Source: Leptoclinus maculatus
Lineage: Eukaryota > Chordata > Actinopteri > Perciformes > Stichaeidae
Assembly (NCBI GenBank): GCA_032191485.1
Contig: JAVDOI010000077.1
Span: 1-64,000 of the forward strand
Length of the DNA: 64,000 nucleotides
Reading direction: 5' to 3'
Shown: piece by piece, positions 23,387 through 34,096 of the stretch
Layout of the letters: the number at the start of each line of letters is the position of its first letter
How positions within the stretch are numbered: the first letter of the stretch is position 1
Notes under the pieces: model-generated
Databases searched by the model: none
What the model saw: the letters and a program-made list of their open reading frames with translations, nothing else
Told to the model about the DNA's origin: nothing
Program-made: the position numbers and the translations under genes

Positions 23387-25112
23387 CTCAATCAGAATCA
23401 GAATCAGAACCATTTATTGCCACGGTATGTTGCACATACAAGGAATTTGTCATGGCGGGTGGTGCATAACATTAAACAATAAACAACAATCAACACAATG
23501 CACGAAATAGAAACATATTAAAATGTACAATACAATATAAAATAAAGTGCTCAACAAACAGATAACAGTACTATAAACAAGTACGATGAAGTGTAATGTA
23601 AAGTATTTAAATAAGAAAGAGGGGCTTTTTAGGTGGGACAGGACAAAGCGTTCAAAAGACTTCATGACCACAGAGGTCAGGGCGACGGGCCTGTAGTCAT
23701 TGAGTCCTGTGATCCTTGTTTTTTTGGGGACGGGGATGATGGTGGAGGCCTTGAAGCAGGCTGGTACGTGGCATGTCTCCAGGAAAGTGTTGAAGATGTC
23801 TGTAAACACCGGAGACAGCTGATCAGCACAATGCTTCAGGGTGGAGGGGGAGACTGAGTCCGGGCCGGCTGCTTTGCGGGGGTTCTGTTTTTTTGAAAAC
23901 CTGTTGACATCTTTCTCCAGAATACAGAGAGTCGTCACTGGGGAGGGGATTGGGGGGGACACTGGGATGGGTGGTACAGAGGCATGAGCCCCTGCTGAGC
24001 TGGGGGAGGGGGGGCTGGTGGTCTTGGGCTGGTTGATGGAGCCATGATGGATGGAGTCAGGACTGTCCCATTGTCTTTCAAATCTACAGTAGAACTCCTT
24101 CAGCTCGTCTGCCAGGCGGAGGTCATTCATGGAGTGGGAGGCTTTAGGCTTGTAGTTGGTGATCTGTCTGAGGCCTCTCCAGACAGAAGCAGAGTCACTT
24201 GCTGAGAGCTGGTGTTGCAGTTTCTCAGAGTACAGATGTTTAGCGTCTCTCACCGCCTTACTAAACCTGTACTTTGACTCTTTGTACAAGTCCTTGTCCC
24301 CACTCCTAAATGCCTGATCCTTGTGCAGCCTTAGCTGTCTGAGTTCTGCTGTAAACCAGGGTTTGTCATTGTTGTAACTCACCCTGGTGCTGGTTGGAAC
24401 ACAGCTGTCCTCACAGAAGCTGATGTATGAAGTCACAGCCTCTGTGTACTCGTCCAGACTGTTGGTATCAGTCCTGAAGACATCCCAGTCTGTACAGTCC
24501 AAGCACGCCCGAAGATCCTCCAGAGCCTCACTGCTCCACTGCTTGAGTTTCCTCACCACAGGTTTACAGAGCTTTAGTTTCTGCCTGTAAGCAGGAATCA
24601 GATGGACCATGACGTGGTCAGAGAGTCCCAGTGCAGCACGAGGGACGGCGTGATAGGCCCCACTGATCGTGGTGTAACAGTGATCCAGAATGTTCTCCTC
24701 TCTGGTTGAGCATTTAATGAACTGTCTGTATTTAGGGAGTTCATGGCTGAGGTTTCCTTTGTTAAAGTCACCAAGGACAATAACTAGAGAGTCCGGGTAG
24801 GTCCGCTCCACACACAGTATCTGGTCGGCGAGTGTCCGCTGTGCCTCCTGCACGTTACCCTGCGGCGGCATGTAAACACCGACCAGGATGAATGAAGCGA
24901 ACTCACGGGGGGAGTAAAAGAGTTTACAGTTTATAATGAAAGATTCCAGATCAGGAGAACAGTGCTGTAGAATCACTGTCGCATCGTTGCACCAGCCACT
25001 GTTGGAGTAGAAACAGATTCCTCCATCCTTCAATTTGCCTGAGAGCTCCGTGTCGCGGTCCGCTCTGAACAGCTGGAAGCCAGCCAGCTGGAACGCGGAG
25101 TCGGGTATCGAT
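23387..25112 (-). mobile_element. LINE (jockey/CR1/Rex1 superfamily), truncated at 5' end and internally deleted
   Basis: The - strand carries an endonuclease-RT frame. Reading 5' to 3': endonuclease already under way (IPDSAFQLAGFQLFRADRD), GDFN motif (VIVLGDFNKG), SDH motif (LSDHVMVHL), a linker, then the start of the RT (NPRKAAGPDSVSPSTLKHC and RPVALTSVVMKSFERFVL). The frame then jumps to unrelated 3' sequence, so the catalytic palm including the YADD box is missing. The 3' end is a TTTATTGCCACGG-type tail (seen on the + strand) followed by TCAGAA repeats at about 23388-23410, typical of such elements. The 5' end stops abruptly near 25112. It cannot encode a working enzyme, although about 490 codons remain open. 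Confidence 0.85.
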
Positions 25113-25362
25113 ACATACATAGATCATTTGTACATCAACAAACATTCATAGAAACCACTGGCATTGTTCCAAACTTACATATAATACAAACCTATTTAAG
25201 TGACCCATCGAACCCATTTGTCAAGAAATCTTTACTGATATAAAATGCCCTCTATGGCCAACGTCAAGTAGAGTAACTTACAGCATTGCTCCTAGGATGC
25301 TTCAGGTGGATGCGAGCAGATTACTCCTCTTTTGTTTGACTACAACAAACGAAGCTACCAAA
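25113..25362. other. Intergenic
   Basis: Flank of the truncated LINE; nothing else seen. Confidence 0.45.
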
Positions 25363-25400
25363 ACCGGAAGTGATAGACCGGAAGTGACACACCGGAAGTG
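25363..25400. promoter_or_regulatory. Three ETS-type sites (ACCGGAAGTG) at exact 14-bp spacing
   Basis: ACCGGAAGTG occurs at 25363, 25377 and 25391. This decamer is the strong consensus for ETS factors such as GABPA and ELK. The intervening bases differ (ATAG, ACAC), so it is either a diverged 14-bp triplication or a selected cluster. No transcription unit is visible at the site; the OR at 26415 starts about 1 kb to the right. Confidence 0.5.
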
Positions 25401-25520
25401 ATATCATGATGTAAACGAAAAAATAACATTACAATAACCATCTTTTCGTCTTGTAATGAGCATAAACAAGTTATCTAAACAAAGTAGAAAAAATGACTTT
25501 AAAGGCAACACAAGTAGAGT

Positions 25521-25765
25521 GCAGTCAAGTAAAGTCAAGTAAAGTCAAGTAAAGTCAAGTAAAGTCAAGTAAAGTCAAGTAAAGTCAAGTGTGGTGAAGT
25601 GAAGTAATGTAAAGTGAGCATCTTTTGGAGACGGAGTAAACCTGGATGTCTAATGTGGAGTAAAGTAATGTAAAGTAAACTGAAGTGTAGTGAAGTAAAG
25701 TAAATAAAGTAGACATCTTTAGGAGTCCTGGAGTTCAGGTGAAGTAACCTAAAGTCAAATGAAGT
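25521..25765. repeat. 10-bp (AAAGTCAAGT)n repeat with degenerate flank
   Basis: Seven clean copies of the decamer at 25521-25590, then diverged AGTAAAGTGAAG-type sequence to about 25765. Confidence 0.93.
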
Positions 25766-26414
25766 CAATCCACATTGTTAACTGTGATCCACATGAAGTT
25801 ATATAATGAAGAACTTACATATGCAAACAAACAGTCGCTTATCGTACAAAAACTGTGTGAGGGTTCCGGTAAACAACACACCTGCTCTGAGATTACTGAT
25901 TCACATATGTATATTAACAATATACATATATTAACACCTATTACTTCATATACAGACGCATGATGTTTACTCGGTTATCAAAATCTATTTTGTATTGATT
26001 GACTAATCGATTCATTGATCGATGACTACAGATATATGTAATGGGAGAGAAAGAATCAATGCGTTGATTTTTACCGACCTTTGTTGTTTTGTAATACGAT
26101 GATGATAGCTGGTGACATCAGTTAGATGTCTTCTGTGATAATGATGCAACATCATCTGAGCTGAAGAGTTTAAAGACGCAGTCATGACAAGACAGCAGAT
26201 GAATCTTAGGATTCACACAATGTCACAAACTGTTCTGTCATTTATAACCTGAACATTTTATTGAATATAAATGAGGTAAATGATATGTTTGGAGACTCTG
26301 TCACGTGTCTTTGTGAGAATTGACATCTTTACTGTTTGAAGACTGAATACTGTGTGTGTGTGTGTTCATGCTGTGGGTTAACATCTAAACTAGTTCATCT
26401 AGTAAATGTAACAG
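25766..26414 (+). promoter_or_regulatory. 5' flank of OR at 26415, with the conserved 20-mer
   Basis: Holds TTAGGATTCACACAATGTCA at 26206-26225, about 200 bp before the start codon and identical to the element upstream of the OR at 18781. A short TG repeat sits near 26352-26364. No other gene seen. Confidence 0.4.
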
Positions 26415-27353
26415 ATGATGATGATGATGATAAACTCCACACAGGTTTCATATTTTACTTTTAGTGCTTACTTTGATCTTGGGCTTTTTAAATACTTATT
26501 GTTCATGATTATGATGTGTATTTATGTTGTAATTGTTTGCACTAACCTTCTTCTGATTGTGGTTATCTGTATGAACAGAAGCTTACATGAACCTATGTAC
26601 CTTTTTCTCTGCAGCCTGTTTGTAAATGAACTGTTTGGTAGTACAGGGTTGTTTCCATTCCTTCTGGTTCAGATCCTCTCTGACATTCACACTGTTTCTG
26701 CTCCACTTTGTTTCCTGCAGATTTTCTGTTTGTACACTTATGCAAATGTACAGTTTTATAACTTAGCCGTCATGTCTTATGACCGATATCTTGCTATCTG
26801 TTATCCTCTACAATATAACACACGTATGGCATTTAACAAGGTTACCATGCTTATTGGTGTAACGTGGTTATTCCCTCTCCTTAATATCGTAGTCATGATA
26901 TCTTTGAGTGCATCTTTACAGCTGTGTGGGAACATCATTGGCAGATTGTTCTGTAATAACTACTCTGTTGTCAAACTGGCGTGCTATGACACGACAGTCA
27001 ACAACATCTATGGACTCATGTACACTTTCATTGTATTATTTGGTCTTGCAATTCTAATCCTTTACTCTTACGTGAGGATCCTTAGAGTTTGTTTCTCTGG
27101 TTGTAAACAGACCAGACAGAAAGCTGTCAGTACCTGCACACCTCACCTCGCTTCTCTGCTCAACTTCTCCTTTGGGGTTTTCTTTGAAATAGTGCAGAGC
27201 AGATTTAATATGAACAGAGCACCCATTGTGCTGCGCATCTTTTTATCTTTATACTTTCTCACTTGCCAACCGCTCTTCAACCCTTTAATGTACGGACTGA
27301 ATTTGACAAAAATTCGCATCATATGTAAAAGTCTTGTCTTTGGTAAAATGTAA
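26415..27353 (+). CDS. Olfactory receptor, teleost-type, intact
   Basis: 312-residue single-exon receptor. Five ATG codons run in tandem at the start (26415-26429); the fifth (26427) gives the MINSTQVSYF start shared with the gene at 18781, so the true N terminus is ambiguous by four residues. Marks: glycosylation site NST (7-9), LHEPMY (57-62), Cys99 before TM3, MSYDRYLAIC (120-129), loop-2 cysteines 171, 180, 190, KAVSTCTPHL (236-245), NPLMYGL (289-295). It is the only intact + strand OR in the window. Its TM2-TM3 block (26552-26737) equals that of the - strand gene A at 34097 base for base, while TM4-TM5 differs, which points to gene conversion between oppositely oriented genes. Confidence 0.94.
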   Translation: MMMMMINSTQVSYFTFSAYFDLGLFKYLLFMIMMCIYVVIVCTNLLLIVVICMNRSLHEPMYLFLCSLFVNELFGSTGLFPFLLVQILSDIHTVSAPLCFLQIFCLYTYANVQFYNLAVMSYDRYLAICYPLQYNTRMAFNKVTMLIGVTWLFPLLNIVVMISLSASLQLCGNIIGRLFCNNYSVVKLACYDTTVNNIYGLMYTFIVLFGLAILILYSYVRILRVCFSGCKQTRQKAVSTCTPHLASLLNFSFGVFFEIVQSRFNMNRAPIVLRIFLSLYFLTCQPLFNPLMYGLNLTKIRIICKSLVFGKM

Positions 27354-28004
27354 ATGACTGTTGAAGGCCATGTAGTTCATTTCCTCAGCTTTAATAACAT
27401 GTATATATGCCTTGTCAGTAGCATATGTCGGCCTTTATAATGTGGGTGGTAAAATGTAATATTTAAACAAAAGCTTGAATCTTGTCAAGTTTGTAATTCG
27501 TTGAGTTTGTAAAAAGGATGTATCTTGAGATACAAGATGAATTGTGCATTATATTTATTTACTACGTTTTTCACACAAGGCAGCAAATTAAAATCAGCAA
27601 TGTATTTTTACTTTTACAATTGTAGAAATTGTGCAGTTGCTGCTTTCTCAGTGGTAGTAGTGGTAGTAGTGGTAGTAGTGGTAGTAGTGGTAGTAGTGGT
27701 AGTAGTGGTAGTAGTGGTAGTAGAAATACACTGTATTTAAAGTCTTGTGCTGAACAACTATTTAAATAAAGGGACTCTTCCAGTTACTGACATGTAAAGG
27801 TGTCTCACATTGTAGACAGCTGGACAAGTAGGACAATAACATTATCAGTCCATATGCCAAGAAGCCTTTGAAGCCTTATATTACCTTTTTATTTTGTATT
27901 TGTTTATTTTATATATAATCCCTTACTCTAGTATGTCAAGCAATTTGTAATTGCCTTCTTGTTAAATGATGTTGTGCAAATAGTCCAATAAACATTAACT
28001 TGTT
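27354..28004. repeat. 3' flank with a 9-bp (GTGGTAGTA)n tract
   Basis: Eight tandem GTGGTAGTA units at 27651-27723, encoding only a poly-valine artefact. No gene. Confidence 0.8.
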
Positions 28005-28081
28005 GTGGTAACACTTTTTATGATGCCCATGTCTAAAAAGCATTAAAGATACTTATAACATTGTATACTTATAGTTTAAGC
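28005..28081. repeat. AT-rich element split by the hAT insertion (left part)
   Basis: The sequence GTAACACTTTTTATGATG to the hAT left end, and the sequence right of the hAT (29878-29975, with GACTTATAAAGTCATTATAAGC), share TTATAA/CATTATAA-rich wording common in short AT-rich fish transposable elements. I infer that the hAT landed inside such an element. The family is not identified. Confidence 0.35.
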
Positions 28082-29877
28082 CAGGGGTGTCAAACTCATG
28101 TTCACCCCGGGCCACATCAGCATCACGGTCGCCCTCAAAGGGCCGGATGTAACTGTAAGACTGTATAAATGTAACCACTCCTAACATATTGTTAAACAAC
28201 TCTCTCTGCATTTAATTATTGTTTATTCAAGTGTAAACATATTGTAAATGCATTTATATAAATGTATAATGATATGCACATTTCTCTGTTATTATAACAT
28301 AAATCAAAGATCAAACTTTTAAAGAAAATATAAAAAACTAAAACTAAAACCACTAACACGAGTTAGTTATTTTAGTTATTAACTCTGTTCAAAGCATGTT
28401 TGTCACAGTTGAGAGGGACATAACTATGGTACAACAAATGATTGTGAGCTGCTAAGAACATGTGTGACAGATGTGACATCTAACTAAAAACCGTTTGAGG
28501 ACCGCGTTCCTACTCAGCCACCGTACTTGTGCATGATACGGCACATCTCAATGCTCCGAGCACAACTCCTTCAGAAACAGTTGGAACTGGCGGTGATTCA
28601 GGCCACGCGCCCGAATGAAGTTCACTGTTTTCGTGACCGTGGTCATTATATTATGTTCCAGAACCTTTCCACACAGAGCTTCTTGGTGGATAATGCGATG
28701 ATAAGTTATCAGAGGTGTGTGGCAGTTACTTTTTTGCATTTTCTTTAGCCCCACCAACTCCTCCAGGGTATTCAGTTTTACTCACGGACCTCTCCACTGC
28801 ATCACTAATGTCCCTCCCCGTCGTCGTTCCATGGAGGGCAGCTACATCCAAGAGCTCCTCACTGACAGTCAAGTCTGCCTTCAGCCGCTTACAAACATGG
28901 ACAGTTGCGCTGTGTCCGTGTTGTCTGTGCTTTCATCAACCAAACAGCCACGTAGCTGCTCGACTCCTCGGCTAGCTGTGTTGTCAGATTGCCTGCTAGT
29001 TCCTTAACTCGGTCTGCGATGGTGTTCCTTGACAAAGTGACATTTGTAAAAGCCTGTACCTGGTCGGGGCTCACCTGCTCACAGACCCTGATCATACACT
29101 CCTTCACCCTCTGAAAAGGACTTGGAAGCTCGGGCGGTTTCTTCAGCCACAATAAAGCTTTCACAGCGGCATCATTTGTGTCTGTAGCTTCTGTGAATAT
29201 GTTCTGCTGTGATTGGAGTCTGCCTTTACATTTTTGGACAAGTTGATGTTTTTCTTGGAGGCTACATGTAGCATACTTGGCTCCGTGTTTGGTATCAAAA
29301 TGCCGACGTAAATTGTATTCTTTCATCACCGACACTGCTTCATAGCATAGCATAGCATAGCATAGCATACAGACCGGTTTCTCTCCTTGAAGAACAAACA
29401 TATATTCGCTTTCCCATCTTTCATTAAATGTCCTTCCCTCTGTATCAATGTTCCTCTTCTTAGACATGTTGGGATTATTTTTCAAACATTTTCAACTCAA
29501 TAATTCGTTGGAAACCCGATTTAGTTAACGCTAACGCTACTAGCGGCCGCAGTCCGTCATTTCGCGGGTCAAAAACTCAACATGCATTGTGGGAGATGTA
29601 GTTTATGGTCACTGTAGCGTACACGATGAAGCAGCATAGAATTTAATTTTAAGACAATCATATGCCTTTTATATGGAAGCCCATTTCAGCAGCAAAAAAA
29701 ACAAATGAAAAATTAGACTTGATAATAAAAATATATATCATAATTATGACTTTACATTTTTTTTTAACACTTTTTTTTTTATTAATTTTTTTTTTTTGCT
29801 GGTGGAAATATGCCTTCGCGGGCCACATAAAATGACGTGGCGGGCCGGATTCGGCCCGCGGGCCTTGAGTTTGACAT
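28082..29877 (-). mobile_element. hAT transposon, GTF2IRD2/ZBED-like transposase group, dead
   Basis: Left terminal sequence CAGGGGTGTCAAACTCA at 28082 pairs with TTGAGTTTGACA at the right end (29865-29876); the last bases of the right terminus are lost or diverged, and I cannot identify an 8-bp target duplication. Both subterminal regions carry the GGGCCGGAT/CGGCCCGCGGGCC pattern characteristic of this hAT group. Transposase relic lies on the - strand between them. Confidence 0.85.
28485..29467 (-). pseudogene. hAT transposase pseudogene with BED zinc finger
   Basis: N-terminal part (29467 down to about 28890): MSKKRNIDTEGRTF, then a BED-type finger with CxxC (CMLC) and RRHFDTKHG (HX4H), then QQNIF and SLSRNTIADRV, all wording of GTF2IRD2/ZBED-like transposases. 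After a region where the frame is lost, the core resumes at 28757 with IIHQEALCGKVLEHN and FIRARGLNHRQFQLFLKE, meets an in-frame TGA, then continues with HAQVRWLSRNAVLKRF. The C-terminal catalytic and dimerisation part is missing. A 5-bp repeat (ATGCT, about six copies, 29341-29370) has duplicated the CxxC knuckle (CMLCYAMLC). Not functional. Confidence 0.8.
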
Positions 29878-30301
29878 AATGCGATATAACAATACGCATA
29901 ATTATTCACATTATAAAAAATGTATTATGAAGACTTATAAAGTCATTATAAGCTATTATAAAGCGATATATTGGCATGGCCCATATCATTGGCAGATATT
30001 CAACAATCACAAGTATGTCTCAGCATATGTCAGTTGCAAATGCCAATGAGTCATTTGAGTTCATCTGAAAACAGTGTCTTTGTTATTTAATAGGGGAAAA
30101 AAGCACAAATATGTAAACAAGCCACAATCACCACCAAAATACAAATCCCCACTGGGACCGCTATGGGTACACTGTGTGTGACATGTTTTGCCAAGAATTT
30201 GCCAATTTGAATTAATTTAAAACAATTTGTCCCAAGCCACTTTGTGGATTTGTGTTAACCAGTGGGAAGCAAAGTTCCTTCCCCCAATAAAAACCTCTTT
30301 G
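29878..30301. other. Right half of split AT-rich element, then intergenic
   Basis: See the entry at 28005-28081. No gene; sequence after 29980 is not recognised. Confidence 0.35.
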
Positions 30302-30420
30302 TATGTCACATGTGTGTAATATTGTAGAGATTAGCAGATAACAAGATATCTGTCACAAGACACAATAGCTAAGTTTAAAAATTCTACATATAAGAGTACA
30401 CACAAAAAAAGAATTGTGAG
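30302..30420 (-). pseudogene. Olfactory receptor relic (TM3 end only)
   Basis: The - strand translates as NLAIVSCDRYLVIC, a stop, then SLQYYTHV, plainly the NLAVMSYDRYLAICYPLQYNTRM region of the neighbouring receptors with substitutions and a nonsense codon. Upstream wording (LYVEF) also fits. Nothing recognisable remains of the flanking receptor domains, so this is an old fragment, more diverged than the 22427 pseudogene. Confidence 0.8.
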
Positions 30421-30568
30421 TATTGTGATGAGATAAAATGTGTGGGACAGACTGGAGTCAAAAAAGATGAAGTGCTATTCAAGTGTGGCAAAAGAATGGA
30501 GGGATTTGTACCCATGCTCATCCAGTCAGTCACTGGGGGAAATCACCATTGATACCAGGACTGATCAA
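30421..30568. other. Short intergenic gap
   Basis: Nothing recognised. Confidence 0.4.
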
Positions 30569-32110
30569 GACAAGGCAAGGCAAGTTTATTAGTATCGCAC
30601 ATTTCAACAACAGGGTGATTCAAAGTGCTTCACATAAAACCATTAAAAGCATCAACACATAAGGCATAAGAAAAGGAGATTTAAAAACAATTAAGAACAT
30701 TGAAACATTAAAAACAGTCATTAAAACACTAACAAGCAGTGTAAGAAATAAAATACAGTAGTAAAATGCAGAAATGCAGGAGATTGATTAATATCCTTGA
30801 ACCTGGTTCAATTAAAGGCAGCAGCAAACAGAAAAGTCTTCAGTCTTGACTTAAAGGAGCTGAGGGTCTCAGCAGACCTGCAGCTTTCTGGACTTTGTTC
30901 CAGATATGTGGAGCAGAAACACTGAACGCTGCTTCTCCATGTTTAGTTGTGACTCTGGGAACAGAAAGTAGACCGGTCCCAGACCACCTAAGAGTAGGGA
31001 TGGTTCATAAGGTAGCAGCAGATCAGAGATGTATTTTGGCCCTAAACCATTCAGTGCTTTATAAACCAACAGCAGGATTTTAAAGTCCATTCTTTGTTGG
31101 ACAGGAAGCCAGTGTAAAGACCTCAGAACTGGAGTGATGTGATCCACTTTCTTGGTCTTAGTGAGGACTCGAGCTGCAGCGTTCTGAATGACTTGTTACA
31201 GAGACCTGTAAACACACCGTTACAGTAGTCCAGTCTACTGAAGATAAATGATGGACACGTTCTACCTGTTGAGACATGAGTCCTCTAACCCTTGATATGT
31301 TCTTCAGGTGATAGGAGGCTGATTTAGTAATTGTCTTGATATGTCTGTTCAGGTTGAGGTCTGAATCCATAACTACACCTAGATTTCTGGCTTGGTTTGA
31401 GGTTTTTAACATCAGTGATTGAAGCTGAGCGCTGACTTTCAATCGTTCGTCCTTGGTACCAAAAACAATTACTTCTGTTTTTTCTTTGTTTAATTGAAGA
31501 AAGTTCTGTCACATCCAGTTGTTGATTTGTTCAATGCATTTACCAGCTCTTGTATGGGATTATAGTCCCCTGGTGATATAGTTATGTAGACTTGTGTGTC
31601 GTCTGCATAATGATGATAACACACTTTGTTGTTTTCCATAATCTGAGCTAGTGGAAGCATGTAGATGTTGAACAGAAGAGGCCCCAGTATTGAACCTTGG
31701 GGAACACCACATGTCATTTTAGTCAGTTCTGATGTGTAATTAGCTACAGACACAAAGTATTCTCGGTCCTTCGAGTAGGATTCAAACCAGTTGAGTGCTG
31801 TGCCAGAGAGTCCCACCCAGATGTTTAGTCTTTCTAGTAGTATGTCATGATCGATCGTGTCGAATGCAGCACTGAGATCCAGTAATACTAAGACTGAAAT
31901 TCTGCCATTGTCTGTGTTTAAGTGGATGTCGTTGAAAACCTTAACAAGAGCAGTTTCAGTACTGTGGTGCTGTCCAAAGCCTGACTGGAAGACATCAAAA
32001 CACTTATTTACGGCCAAGAAGTTATTCAGCTGGAGGTTTGATATTGGCCTATAATTTTTCATTGTTGCGGAGTCTAAATTAGCCTTCTTTAGGAGCGGTT
32101 CTGGGCCCGA
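30569..32110 (-). mobile_element. L2-like LINE, 5'-truncated, with small internal deletion
   Basis: The - strand encodes an RT: LLKKANLD, NYRPISNLQ, VFQSGFGQHHSTETALVKV, motif A SAAFDTIDHDIL, GVPQGSILGPLLFNIYMLPL, the YADDTQVY box, then a frameshift and the typical C-terminal wording HITPVLRSLHWLPVQQR and VYKALNGLGPKYISDLL. Between SNLQ and LNNFL about 16 codons expected in this family (the LPFLGKIIEKVV-type stretch) are absent in frame. The 3' end is the CAAGGCAAGGCAAG tail at 30571 (+ strand view), with 3' UTR from there to about 30850. 5' truncation lies near 32110. Dead through frameshifts. Confidence 0.88.
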
Positions 32111-34096
32111 GCGAGCCCCATTTGGGGTTCTAGTGGTACCGAGCGGTACCGTAGAAAGCAATTTTCAGAAACAAATATAATAATCATACAAACATGTTGC
32201 ATACCGGCTTAACAAAGAACTTCTGATGAACTGAATCATGTATAACATTTTACACACTGAAAACACAATTAAACACGAACTAATACAACCTACAACAAGA
32301 GTTACCACAATATCATGTTTTTTTCGCTGTGACTCGGCGAGCCATGCACTCCGAAGAAAGGTCTGACCACGAAGCTAGAAGCTAACACAGACAAAGGAGC
32401 TATCAAATAGCAATAGCATTCGACACGGATTCCATCGCTATATTCATAATTACTCTCCGTGAAACCGTTCAAAAGATACCAGCAAACAAGCAGACAAAAC
32501 CAAGCCATACACCCCGCAGAAAAATTCATAAATGTCACTCACTTTGAGATGAATCATGAAGAAAACCGTCCAATATTCCATTTACCCCGCTAAAATCCAC
32601 TGCTGCTATCTATTTTCTGTCTAATTCAACTGTTTCCTGGAGAAAGGGGGGTCAAACAAGGCTGGGGGACCACGTTTCACCTTTGGTGAATCTGGTTTTA
32701 CGTAGGGCTACACGCCACACCTATCTGTTTTTTACGGAAAACGATTATGTCAATCAAAACCACGTTGCCTCCACTGCATTGGCTAGATCCTAAGGCGTGT
32801 TTAGAGGTGTCATGGTATGGGATTGACCAACCACAGGCTGAGAGAGCCTCACAAACACAGGCAGAAGCGCATGGATCTCTCTAGCTCTGGACTGCTTCAC
32901 TCTATCAACACCAATTCTTTTTTGTATGACTACTGCCATGCTTTGCTATGATGGTGGGTGTTTTTTAGGCTTTACTGAGCCTCATTTAATATAGTATTAT
33001 GAATAATAGTGCTTTTTCACCATACGAACCTGACATTTTCAAGGTGGAGCTGTGTTCCATCTTCATCTGCTATTAACCAGTAACATATACACAATATTTA
33101 CACGATTCATATGAGAAAACCCTTCTTAGTGTTATAAATCCTTTGAAATTATTAAAAAGACCTTGTAGTTAGAGAGTAAGGCCCCTTTGAGTATGGGTGT
33201 AGTATTTTCAAGAATAAGCCAAAAAACAGCTAGGGCCCAAAAGGTTGTCAGCATAGATGCTGTATTATGCTACAATGTGTAATTTTGTAACTTTCTTTGG
33301 TTGTTGGTGTTCCGTGGGATCTTTTTAATGTAAAAAATGTACAGCGGGTCAGAATAGGTTGAAAAACACTGACATAGAGGTCTGGGACAGCGGGTGGTGG
33401 TTCTGATTCTGGCCCATCCAGTCTACAGTTCATACGTTGCGAGTCCCCCGACCCCTGGAGTATTGCAACGGTAAACTATACTGAAGCTGTTACATTATGA
33501 ACCTGTCCTTGGTCACTTCTGTTACACCAAATGCCATAACTCAAGTTTTTCATTGCCTCACACTGCTGTGCACTATATCCAATACAAACTATACAAAGTC
33601 ATCAACTTACTACCTAAACATTGAGGACTAAAGTTATTCACGAAGAGAAGTTATCTTCCGTCTGTTTATTTAACATCATAAATATATCAAATATACTATC
33701 AGCTTACACACCAACTTACAATTCAATTCAATTTTATTTAAACAGCTTACTGTCACAAATCACAAATTAATTTGAATTCATAACAAGGCAAAATTAAAAT
33801 GATTATGAAAAACCTAAGTCTCCTCATCTACCCCTGTAAGAGGGCGGAGGAAGAGTTGTTGTGCCACTTCAATACATTTTCTTTATTTGTCAATATAATA
33901 GATATGCATTGCTCCGTGTCCTTTTGTCTCTGGATTCATAAATGTTCAGAAGCATTTGGATGTAGAAAACATTAAAATCACCACCATGAACAATGCCACA
34001 ATTGTTCCAATCAGTTGAATGCTTTAAACAGCGCATTTCAAATAAAGCTATCATGAATCATTTACTGACACTTTTGTTATTTCATCCATAGAGTAT
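32111..34096. other. Intergenic, 2 kb without a recognised gene
   Basis: No protein-like frame. A short L2-type 3' tail (CAATTCAATTCAATTTTATT, near 33721-33741) followed by about 100 bp of degraded repeat is the only thing I can suggest. The last part is the 3' flank of OR gene A and is unlike the 880-bp spacer that follows genes B-D, so the duplicated unit ends close to the stop codon of gene A. Confidence 0.5.
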
